From the NCBI GenBank assembly GCA_030154385.1, contig JASKJZ010000181.1:1-5763 (forward strand): a stretch of DNA of 5,763 bases, in the 5' to 3' direction. The translations under genes were made by a program, and so were the position numbers. Of this stretch, positions 1-4,834 are shown piece after piece. Positions within the stretch are counted from its first letter, which is position 1. Each line of letters opens with the position of its first letter. Source of the stretch: Clostridiales bacterium. Its GTDB lineage: Bacteria; Bacillota_A; Clostridia; Lachnospirales; Lachnospiraceae. The notes under the pieces are model-generated. The model saw only the letters and a program-made list of their open reading frames with translations, made no database searches and was not told the DNA's origin.

Positions 1-13
1 GCTCTTCCGATCT
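1..13 (+). other. Illumina adapter remnant (not genomic)
   Basis: The first 13 bases, GCTCTTCCGATCT, are identical to the 3' end shared by the standard Illumina paired-end/TruSeq adapters, in the orientation expected when the adapter is ligated directly in front of the insert. A chance match of 13 bases exactly at the first position is very unlikely. Genomic sequence therefore probably begins at base 14, and the left edge is an untrimmed contig end rather than biology. Confidence 0.93.
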
Positions 14-24
14 AATTTAATTGC

Positions 25-74
25 TGATAAAGAAAAGAGCCATCCGCTTGGATGACTCTTTTCTTTATCATTTT
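25..74 (+). terminator. Long rho-independent terminator, possibly bidirectional
   Basis: Bases 25-39 (TGATAAAGAAAAGAG) pair perfectly over 15 bp with 56-70. After one C-A mismatch (40/55), 41-45 (CATCC) pairs with 50-54 (GGATG) around the four-base loop GCTT. The 3' arm is T-rich and runs into TTTT at 71-74, which suits plus-strand termination of a gene lying to the left of the window. Because the hairpin is nearly symmetric and both 3' arms are U-rich, it could also end the minus-strand yyaC transcript, whose stop codon is about 150 bases away. Confidence 0.85.
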
Positions 75-219
75 GGTTAATGAGAGGGGGAGAGTAATTC
101 AAATGTATGAAAACCTCTTACAAGACATAGTATAGCTAAAAAATATGACCAGAGTGTGTACAGTTCCTTAAAAAAGAGTGAAACACCGTCTGGAATATTA
201 AGAATCTATAAAATCCCTA
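75..219. other. Intergenic spacer, no gene recognised
   Basis: This AT-rich stretch lies between the terminator and the 3' end of the yyaC-like gene. I see no convincing open reading frame with a ribosome binding site, no well-spaced promoter on either strand, and no strong hairpin. The only palindrome noticed is a tiny GTG-TTT-CAC fold near 180-190 on the minus strand, followed by a T-run; it is too weak to call a terminator. Confidence 0.5.
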
Positions 220-792
220 TTAACAAAGTGAAAAAGCATAACGCATTCCCATACAGATAAAGTCAGCAAGATGCATTACTTCGTCTAGTCTTGTGGTCTG
301 AAGCAGCAGATGACTTTGCATGCCGGATAAATTTACAATTCCTGTTATATGAATGTCACCAACCGAAGGAAGCTGTTTGTTTACCCCAATGCCTGGATTT
401 AGCGAGCCTTCGCTTAAAGTAACAAAACCCACATGGCTAGCCAGTCCAAGCGAGGCATCGAGAGCGATTAAAAAGGGATCCTCATAGGTTTTTTGGATGT
501 CCGTTATAATTTCCGCTAAGTTCTTTGCGTGGACAGGGGAGGAGAGCGTGCCATAAATATGAAGGTTCGGATAATTGATGGCTGGTATTTTGGAAAGCTT
601 ATAGCCAATCAATGGGCCTAGACAATCACCGGTAGCGCGATCAGAACCGATGCATAATAGGACAATAGCACGACTGTTTTTTGCGGGCTCTTGAATCAAT
701 GCCTTTAGGGATCGGCAGAACTCATACAAGGCATGCTTTTCTTTTGGATTGAAATATATTGGGTGATATGCGGTGATACTGCTTGATTCCAT
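220..792 (-). CDS. yyaC: YyaC-like spore protein (DUF1256 family)
   Basis: This gene encodes 190 residues, close to the roughly 200 of Bacillus YyaC. The family is conserved in endospore formers and is related in fold to peptidases such as the hydrogenase-maturation protease and the germination protease. Its substrate is not established. Visible family motifs are GSDRATGDxLGP (49-60), GTLxxPVHAxNL (81-92), LDASLG (111-116) and a C-terminal PGxGVxKxLPxVGDIxITGIVN block (133-154). Asp51, Asp56 and Asp112 are candidate active-site or structural acids. There is no signal peptide or membrane helix, so it should be cytoplasmic, probably in the forespore or mother cell. The ATG start at 790-792 is supported by an AAGGAG ribosome binding site 8 bases upstream. 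The gene is divergent from the LysM-protein gene. I found no convincing sporulation sigma-factor promoter upstream. Family membership is confident; biochemical activity is not. Confidence 0.9.
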   Translation of the reverse strand: MESSSITAYHPIYFNPKEKHALYEFCRSLKALIQEPAKNSRAIVLLCIGSDRATGDCLGPLIGYKLSKIPAINYPNLHIYGTLSSPVHAKNLAEIITDIQKTYEDPFLIALDASLGLASHVGFVTLSEGSLNPGIGVNKQLPSVGDIHITGIVNLSGMQSHLLLQTTRLDEVMHLADFICMGMRYAFSLC

Positions 793-799
793 ATTTTGA

Positions 800-805
800 C
801 TCCTT
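800..805 (-). promoter_or_regulatory. Ribosome binding site of the yyaC-like gene
   Basis: Read on the minus strand the bases are AAGGAG, preceded by further A residues, and end 7 bases before the ATG (790-792). This fixes the start codon of the yyaC-like gene. Confidence 0.85.
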
Positions 806-988
806 TTTATTAGACAATCTTATTAATATCTATTCCCCGATTTAGAAAATATTTACAGGTATTAAGAAATTTTTTTCGCATAAAGTTACATGCACGGCAA
901 AGAAAGTACAAATTAAGGGAAAAAAAGTAAAAAGCGAGGAAAAGATAGTCGTCTTTAGGAGAGAGAATAAGAAAATGAGAGACAATAT

Positions 989-1016
989 CTGACAAAGTGA
1001 GATTGGAAATTATGAT
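989..1016 (+). promoter_or_regulatory. Sigma-A promoter of the LysM-protein gene
   Basis: The -35 element CTGACA (989-994; 5 of 6 consensus) and the -10 element TATGAT (1011-1016; 5 of 6) are separated by 16 bases. Transcription would start near 1023, giving a leader of about 25 bases before the ATG at 1048. That position also argues against translation starting at the in-frame ATG at 1033, which would leave only about 10 leader bases and no ribosome binding site. Confidence 0.7.
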
Positions 1017-1034
1017 ACGATGACATAAAAAAAT

Positions 1035-1040
1035 GGGAGG
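1035..1040 (+). promoter_or_regulatory. Ribosome binding site deciding the start at 1048
   Basis: GGGAGG lies 7 bases before the ATG at 1048. It would fall within the coding sequence if the upstream in-frame ATG (1033) were used, so the downstream ATG is the better start and the protein loses five apparent N-terminal residues (MGGNR). Confidence 0.85.
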
Positions 1041-1047
1041 AAATCGT

Positions 1048-2274
1048 ATGCTACCGAAAAATGTTCGTCAGATTGGTCTTATAGAAGGAACAAGAAAGAT
1101 TTTTATGGAAGATTACGTGATGACCTATGCGCGTAAAAACGAAGGAATGGCAGTGCTTCTTGGGAGAGAAGAGAACGAGGGAGAGGAAAAAATACTATAC
1201 ATAAGTGGTGCAGTAGAGGTTGTACATCCAAATTGTAAATATCCGATGCTATTAAGTAATGAGGATTGGTCGAGGATATATGAGGGAGTAAAAAAATATT
1301 TTCTGGAATTGGAAATTTTGGGATGGATGTTAGTTCGTCGAGAGATTGTATTAGAAATTGACGAGGAAATCCGTCATATACATAAAGAAAATTTTAAAGG
1401 AAGCAATAAAGTTTTGTTTTTATATGATCAGGCTGAAAATGAGGAGTCATTTTACTTATCCAACCACAATGGCGATTTAAAAAAGCAGTCTGGGTATTAT
1501 ATATATTATGAAAAAAATGAAGCGATGCAAAACTATATGCTGGAAAATGCAAAAACGGAGCCTGTCGATCAGGAAAATGTTGATGAGGCGATGGTTAAAG
1601 TAAGAGAAATCATTGCCAAGAAAGAACCACATCGACAAGAAAAGAAATTGATGAATTTGATGTATGGAGCCAGTACAATTTTGGCAGCTGTTGTGCTGGT
1701 GATTGGGGCGACCATGCTTGATAATTATGACAAGATGAAAAATATGGAACAGACGCTTAGTCAAATTTCAAGCAATCTGGGCGAGGAGACGAAAGATGAG
1801 AGTGTGGATGCTTTGGATACAGAAAGTGAAAATAAAACCGAGGTGGAGACGATTTCAGGAAATGTGACGATGGTGCCAGATGAGGAAACTACACAAACTA
1901 AGATTGATGGTGATGAAAATGAGGAAGAGCAACAAAAGGAAGAGCAACAAAAGGAAGAGCAACAAAAGGAAGAGCCAGTAAAAGAAGAAACGAAGGAAAA
2001 TGAGACAAGCAAGGAGGAGGCTGAGGATGGAGAAATAAAGCAGGTTGAAGTGAATGAGCAGGAAACAAAAGAGGAAGCAAAAGAGGAAGCAAAAGAGGAA
2101 GCAAAAGAGGTTGCTTCTACGAAATATATGGTACAAGCAGGAGATACGCTGGCTTCCATTAGCATGAAATTCTATCAGTCCTATGGCTATATGGATAGCA
2201 TTCAACAATTAAATGCGATAGAAGATAGTGATATGATCTATGCAGGACAGGTACTTCTCCTTCCTCAAAAGTAA
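1048..2274 (+). CDS. Bitopic membrane protein: MPN-like N-domain, Glu/Lys linker, C-terminal LysM
   Basis: The 408-residue product has four visible parts. Residues about 15-165 form a globular domain whose order of motifs resembles degenerate MPN domains of the Rpn8 type: VLLG (36-39), a strand ISGAVEV (52-58), a helix from W74 to F85, ILGW (90-93), a strand KVLFLYD (121-127) and ESFYLSNHNG (133-142). The His pair of catalytic JAMM motifs is absent after GW, so no protease activity is expected. Residues about 201-223 form one membrane helix, preceded by basic residues, which predicts a cytoplasmic N-terminus. Residues about 244-356 are a highly charged linker containing three EEQQK and three EEAK repeats. 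Residues about 358-406 are a LysM domain (YMVQAGDTLASISMKFY to YAGQVLLLP), a peptidoglycan-binding module, placed outside the membrane. The protein could therefore tie the wall to a cytoplasmic domain. The gene has its own promoter and precedes the DUF5711 gene by 64 bases. LysM and topology are confident; MPN homology is inference from pattern. Confidence 0.85.
   Translation: MLPKNVRQIGLIEGTRKIFMEDYVMTYARKNEGMAVLLGREENEGEEKILYISGAVEVVHPNCKYPMLLSNEDWSRIYEGVKKYFLELEILGWMLVRREIVLEIDEEIRHIHKENFKGSNKVLFLYDQAENEESFYLSNHNGDLKKQSGYYIYYEKNEAMQNYMLENAKTEPVDQENVDEAMVKVREIIAKKEPHRQEKKLMNLMYGASTILAAVVLVIGATMLDNYDKMKNMEQTLSQISSNLGEETKDESVDALDTESENKTEVETISGNVTMVPDEETTQTKIDGDENEEEQQKEEQQKEEQQKEEPVKEETKENETSKEEAEDGEIKQVEVNEQETKEEAKEEAKEEAKEVASTKYMVQAGDTLASISMKFYQSYGYMDSIQQLNAIEDSDMIYAGQVLLLPQK
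1924..1975 (+). repeat. In-frame 15-bp tandem repeat, three copies plus a partial
   Basis: Three identical copies of GAAGAGCAACAAAAG (1924-1938, 1939-1953, 1954-1968) are followed by a 7-base partial copy. Each copy encodes EEQQK (residues 293-307) in the charged linker of the LysM protein. Exact identity of the copies suggests recent slippage or expansion, and copy number may vary between strains. Confidence 0.95.
2071..2106 (+). repeat. In-frame 12-bp tandem repeat, three copies
   Basis: Three identical copies of GAGGAAGCAAAA (2071-2082, 2083-2094, 2095-2106) encode EEAK (residues 342-353), directly before the LysM domain. The unit differs from the upstream 15-bp repeat, so the linker has expanded at two independent places. 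EEAK units favour a stiff helical spacer. Confidence 0.95.
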
Positions 2275-2303
2275 TTGTCCTTATCTGAAAAATAGAGTAT
2301 ACT
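2275..2303 (+). promoter_or_regulatory. Sigma-A promoter of the DUF5711-CvpA unit
   Basis: TTGTCC (2275-2280; 4 of 6) and TATACT (2298-2303; 5 of 6) are spaced exactly 17 bases, starting immediately after the LysM-gene stop codon. Transcription would begin near 2310, giving a leader of about 29 bases. No terminator hairpin separates the two genes, so read-through from the upstream promoter is also likely. Confidence 0.65.
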
Positions 2304-2324
2304 AAGAGAATACGAAAAAAGATA

Positions 2325-2330
2325 AAGGTG
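2325..2330 (+). promoter_or_regulatory. Ribosome binding site deciding the start at 2339
   Basis: AAGGTG, a one-mismatch Shine-Dalgarno sequence preceded by another A, lies 8 bases before the ATG at 2339. The in-frame GTG at 2330 overlaps this site and cannot use it; the ATG at 2348 is too far away. The start is therefore taken at 2339. Confidence 0.75.
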
Positions 2331-2338
2331 TGTTCCCT

Positions 2339-3517
2339 ATGGAAAGTATGTCCAAACGAAATAATGAGAAAAGAGTCGCCAATGAAACGCGAAAGCATAA
2401 GCTAACGATGGCATTTACGGTGACGTTGTGCATCATAGCGGCAATCGCAATTTTTGCTTATATTATCAATGGCATTATCAATAAAAAATATAATAGTTAT
2501 CAGATGCTTTCGACTACTGCAAGGCAGGATAGCAATTCGGTTCATTACCAAGGCTTCGCTGGTAATATCCTAAAGTACAGTAGAGATGGAGCATCGCTAC
2601 TGACTCCAGACGGGGAAGTGGTTTGGAATGGAAGCTATGAGATGAACAACCCAAGAGCAGCTACGGAGGGTACGTATGCAATTGTAGCAGACGTTGGGGG
2701 TAAGGAAGCTTATGTGTACAATGGGGGTGATTCTGGTACGGAAATAGAAGAAACTCTGCCTATCCTTATGGCCGATGTATCGAGTCAAGGAGTAGCGGCC
2801 TTGGCACTGGAAGATGCGAAGTCAAATGAAATACATATTTATAATCCTTATGCAACTGGAGACAAGCTATTGTTTAAGATACCCACCAATGTTTCGGAGG
2901 ATGGGTACCCCGTAGATTTTTCTCTGTCAGAGGATGGGAAAAAGCTGATTACGAGCTTTTTGTTCCTCAATAATGGTGTTATGCAAAGTAAAATTACTTT
3001 TTATAATTTTGGAGCAGTCGGCGAAACGCATACAAATTTTATCGTGGGAAGCAAAGTGCTTGATAAACAGGTTTGTCCGAAAGTAGATTTTTTAAATGCG
3101 GATACCATCTGTGTTTATAAAGAACAAGGGTTTATGCTTTACTCTATGGAAGAAACCCCCGATAAGGTATGTGACATTGATTTGGAGCAGCCGATAAAAA
3201 GTACGTTTCACAATCAAAAACAGATTGGGTTTGTCTTGGAGGATAATACCTTGTTACTCTATAACATGCAAGGAAAAAAGCTGTTAGAGAAAGAGCTTTC
3301 TTTTGATTATGACGAGGTGACCTGTTCGGATCGTGAAATTATTTTTAAGGCAGATTTATCCTGCAAGCTGATGCAATTCAATGGAGAGTTAAAATGGGAT
3401 TATCGTTTTGATAAAGGGATTCGATACTTTTTAGCAACGCAAAAGAAGAATCAGTTTGTTGTCATTGATGATGTGAACATAGAAAAAATTAAATTAACAG
3501 GAGATAAAGAATCGTGA
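2339..3517 (+). CDS. DUF5711-type single-pass membrane protein with beta-rich outer domain
   Basis: The 392-residue product begins with a basic stretch (residues 6-21, rich in Lys and Arg), followed by one membrane helix at about 22-45. The remaining residues, about 50-385, form a beta-rich domain that should sit outside the cytoplasmic membrane by the positive-inside rule. It has recurring short strand patterns such as DGASLLTPDGEVVW (83-96), VDFSLSEDGKKLITS (192-206) and NTLLLYNMQGKKLL (303-316), which look like beta-propeller blades. I recognise it as resembling the DUF5711 family of Clostridia, for which no function is known. There is no catalytic motif that I can identify. The stop codon overlaps the start of the CvpA-family gene by four bases (GTGA), so the two proteins are probably made together and may act in the same membrane complex. 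Family assignment is moderately sure; function is unknown. Confidence 0.8.
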   Translation: MESMSKRNNEKRVANETRKHKLTMAFTVTLCIIAAIAIFAYIINGIINKKYNSYQMLSTTARQDSNSVHYQGFAGNILKYSRDGASLLTPDGEVVWNGSYEMNNPRAATEGTYAIVADVGGKEAYVYNGGDSGTEIEETLPILMADVSSQGVAALALEDAKSNEIHIYNPYATGDKLLFKIPTNVSEDGYPVDFSLSEDGKKLITSFLFLNNGVMQSKITFYNFGAVGETHTNFIVGSKVLDKQVCPKVDFLNADTICVYKEQGFMLYSMEETPDKVCDIDLEQPIKSTFHNQKQIGFVLEDNTLLLYNMQGKKLLEKELSFDYDEVTCSDREIIFKADLSCKLMQFNGELKWDYRFDKGIRYFLATQKKNQFVVIDDVNIEKIKLTGDKES

Positions 3518-4158
3518 AGCTAGATGGAATCAATTGGGTATTTGTCATTGTCATACTAACCTTGCTTTCTTATGCATATCGCGGCAAAAGGGAAGGTTTT
3601 ATCCGCACCGTTTTTGGAATGTTCTCTTTTATCCTTGCACTGTTGGCAGCATCGGTACTAGGACCTGGTGTAAGTACTGTAATCAAAAGTAATGAAAAGA
3701 TTATTCCTTACTTATCACAAAAAGTAGAGGGGGATAGTTTGACCTTGCCAGACATTATAAAAGCTTCCTTGGACAAAAATCAAACAAGTGAAAGCTTTAC
3801 AAAGCTGGCGGTGGAAAAGAGTGAAGATTATATTAAGGCGCAGCTTGCGAATTGGATGGTCAATGCGGTGGCCTATATCGTGGTTTTTGTGTTAGTTCTA
3901 ATTTTACTATGGTATTTAAGCCATACGCTCAATATTATTAGCAAGCTTCCGGTTATTAATGGGCTAAATAAGACAGCGGGATTTTTTGTTGGAATTTTAC
4001 GGGGCTTTGTTACGATTTGGATGTGGTGCATTGTGCTTATGATATTTGGTACCAGTCACTGGGGACAAATTATCTTTACAAATATCAACGATAATGCGTT
4101 TCTTAGCTTGCTTTATAATAACAATCTTTTGCTTGAGTTTGGAAAAATTATGTTATAG
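3514..4158 (+). CDS. CvpA family membrane protein
   Basis: The 214-residue product has four likely membrane segments (about 7-22, 30-50, 115-138 and 157-179) with a soluble loop of about 60 residues between the second and third. The segment LPVINGLNKTAGFFVGILRG (145-164) matches the conserved core of CvpA proteins, named for a role in colicin V production in E. coli. In Firmicutes the family is linked to the cell envelope, but its exact activity is unknown. Translation starts at GTG (3514), which overlaps the upstream stop codon as GTGA; an AGGAG site at 3499-3503 lies 10 bases ahead. This arrangement is typical of translational coupling to the DUF5711-type gene. No clear terminator follows. 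Family call is good; partner role is inference. Confidence 0.85.
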   Translation: MKLDGINWVFVIVILTLLSYAYRGKREGFIRTVFGMFSFILALLAASVLGPGVSTVIKSNEKIIPYLSQKVEGDSLTLPDIIKASLDKNQTSESFTKLAVEKSEDYIKAQLANWMVNAVAYIVVFVLVLILLWYLSHTLNIISKLPVINGLNKTAGFFVGILRGFVTIWMWCIVLMIFGTSHWGQIIFTNINDNAFLSLLYNNNLLLEFGKIML

Positions 4159-4193
4159 TACGGCTCTTGCAGAGTAGACTGCTTTATATGGCT

Positions 4194-4214
4194 ATCTTGA
4201 CAAGAAATCAAGAT
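4194..4214. repeat. Inverted repeat overlapping the HD-gene promoter
   Basis: ATCTTGA (4194-4200) and TCAAGAT (4208-4214) form a perfect 7-bp inverted repeat with a 7-base centre. The left arm overlaps the -35 element and the right arm lies within the promoter spacer, a position where a bound repressor would block RNA polymerase. No T-run follows, so it is unlikely to be a terminator. Its role as an operator is inference. Confidence 0.5.
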
Positions 4215-4225
4215 GCTTCTATAAT
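4197..4225 (+). promoter_or_regulatory. Fully consensus sigma-A promoter of the HD gene
   Basis: TTGACA (4197-4202) and TATAAT (4220-4225) are both perfect and separated by the ideal 17 bases. Transcription should begin near 4232, giving a leader of only about 17 bases. The HD gene is thus a separate, potentially strongly expressed unit unless the overlapping inverted repeat binds a repressor. Confidence 0.85.
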
Positions 4226-4248
4226 GAAGGCAGAAAGTAGGCGATTTT

Positions 4249-4746
4249 ATGAATAATGTAGAACCAGAATTTATCGAGTACATTTCAAGCCTTGCAAAAA
4301 ACGAAACAGTCCAAGAAATGAAACAATATATTCAGCATGGAGACACTTCTACCTATGAGCATTGCCTTAGAGTATCCTATTATAGTTACAAGGCAGCAAA
4401 GCGCCTAGGCCTGAATGCGAAAGCTTGTGCCGTTGGAGGTCTTCTTCATGATTTGTTTTTATATGATTGGCATGACAGTAACCGGGAGGGGAAAAAAGAG
4501 TTCTTTTTGCCCCATGGATTTACCCATGGCGTTGTGGCAGAGCGAAATGCAAGAAAGTATTTTGGAATTGATGACATGTGTTCCGATATTATCATAACAC
4601 ATATGTTCCCTTTGACGATTTGGAAGGTTCCAAGATACAAGGAAAGCTATGTGGTATTGATGGTGGATAAGTATATCAGCACCATTGAGGTATTTCGGCG
4701 AAAAAAGAAAAAATCGTTATTGACAATTAATAAAGCCATGATATAA
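4249..4746 (+). CDS. HD-domain metal-dependent phosphohydrolase
   Basis: The 165-residue soluble protein carries the HD-superfamily metal ligands in order: His38 (EHCLRVS), His67-Asp68 (GLLHD), His93 (GFTHG), His118 (ITHMFP) and Asp140 (MVDK). This full set suggests a competent one- or two-metal phosphohydrolase; the superfamily acts on nucleotides and related phosphate esters, and the substrate cannot be told from sequence. It resembles YqeK-type Ap4A hydrolases in spacing of the first motifs but lacks their GRxxM and ADYIEP signatures. The C-terminus is basic (RRKKKK, 150-155), and the DNA encoding it doubles as the A-rich region upstream of the rpsL promoter. The ATG at 4249 is preceded 7 bases upstream by AGTAGG (4236-4241), a moderate ribosome binding site. 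The gene has its own consensus promoter and is followed by a hairpin terminator just before rpsL. HD family is sure; the reaction is not. Confidence 0.88.
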   Translation: MNNVEPEFIEYISSLAKNETVQEMKQYIQHGDTSTYEHCLRVSYYSYKAAKRLGLNAKACAVGGLLHDLFLYDWHDSNREGKKEFFLPHGFTHGVVAERNARKYFGIDDMCSDIIITHMFPLTIWKVPRYKESYVVLMVDKYISTIEVFRRKKKKSLLTINKAMI

Positions 4747-4747
4747 T
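4701..4747 (+). promoter_or_regulatory. Strong rpsL promoter inside the HD gene's 3' end
   Basis: TTGACA (4720-4725) and TATAAT (4742-4747) are both perfect, with 16 bases between. TG at 4739-4740 gives an extended -10 (TGATATAAT), and an A-rich tract at 4701-4713 resembles an UP element. The predicted start is near 4754, giving an 81-base leader to the rpsL ATG. The combination is of the kind expected for a highly expressed ribosomal operon. Confidence 0.85.
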
Positions 4748-4750
4748 GAT

Positions 4751-4778
4751 AGAGTACGCATTCCATGTGTACTCTTTT
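4751..4778 (+). terminator. Hairpin: HD-gene terminator and 5' end of rpsL leader
   Basis: AGAGTACGCAT (4751-4761) pairs with ATGTGTACTCT (4765-4775) over 11 bp, including one G-U pair, around the loop TCC. Its T-run is short (4775-4778), so termination may be partial. The hairpin starts 5 bases after the HD stop codon, as expected for its terminator. The predicted rpsL transcript start (about 4754) falls in the left arm, so the rpsL message would begin with most of the same stem. Confidence 0.65.
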
Positions 4779-4781
4779 ATA

Positions 4782-4798
4782 TTGCGCAAATTGCGCAA
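4782..4798. repeat. Tandem TTGCGCAA palindromes in the rpsL leader
   Basis: The palindrome TTGCGCAA occurs at 4782-4789 and again at 4791-4798, separated by one A. As RNA, 4782-4787 can pair with 4793-4798 to form a 6-bp stem with loop AAATT, about 20 bases before the ribosome binding site. It could be a DNA operator or a leader hairpin; the sequence alone does not decide. Confidence 0.6.
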
Positions 4799-4819
4799 AC
4801 CATGTTGTTAATATATACC

Positions 4820-4827
4820 AGGAGGTG
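4820..4827 (+). promoter_or_regulatory. rpsL ribosome binding site
   Basis: AGGAGGTG is a near-perfect complement of the 16S 3' end, placed 7 bases before the ATG at 4835, as expected for a highly translated ribosomal gene. Confidence 0.92.
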
Positions 4828-4834
4828 AAAATTA

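Noticed and set aside
825..857. Possible forespore sigma-F/G promoter for the yyaC-like gene on the minus strand
   Set aside because: A GTAAA/GGGGAATAGAT pair has roughly suitable spacing but several mismatches to known consensus; too weak to annotate.
810..995. 61-codon minus-strand open frame between the yyaC-like gene and the LysM gene
   Set aside because: It starts with TTG, has no ribosome binding site, is composed of AT-driven hydrophobic residues and overlaps the promoter of the divergent gene.
1033..1047. In-frame ATG at 1033 as the start of the LysM-protein gene
   Set aside because: The GGGAGG ribosome binding site lies within these codons and is properly spaced for the ATG at 1048; the predicted transcript starts only about 10 bases before 1033.
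1761..2208. Antisense open frames with repeated Ser/Phe/Leu-rich units
   Set aside because: They are mirror images of the Glu/Lys-rich tandem repeats in the sense gene and have no independent translation signals.
4169..4186. GCAG/CTGC hairpin followed by TTTATA as a CvpA-gene terminator
   Set aside because: The stem is only 4 bp with a six-base loop and a short T-run; not convincing.
4415..4640. Short open frames on both strands within the HD gene
   Set aside because: They overlap the conserved metal-ligand region of the HD protein in other frames and show no recognisable family.
4791..4817. Alternative rpsL promoter (TTGCGC with TATATA)
   Set aside because: Spacing is only 15 bases and transcription would start at about 4824, inside the ribosome binding site.
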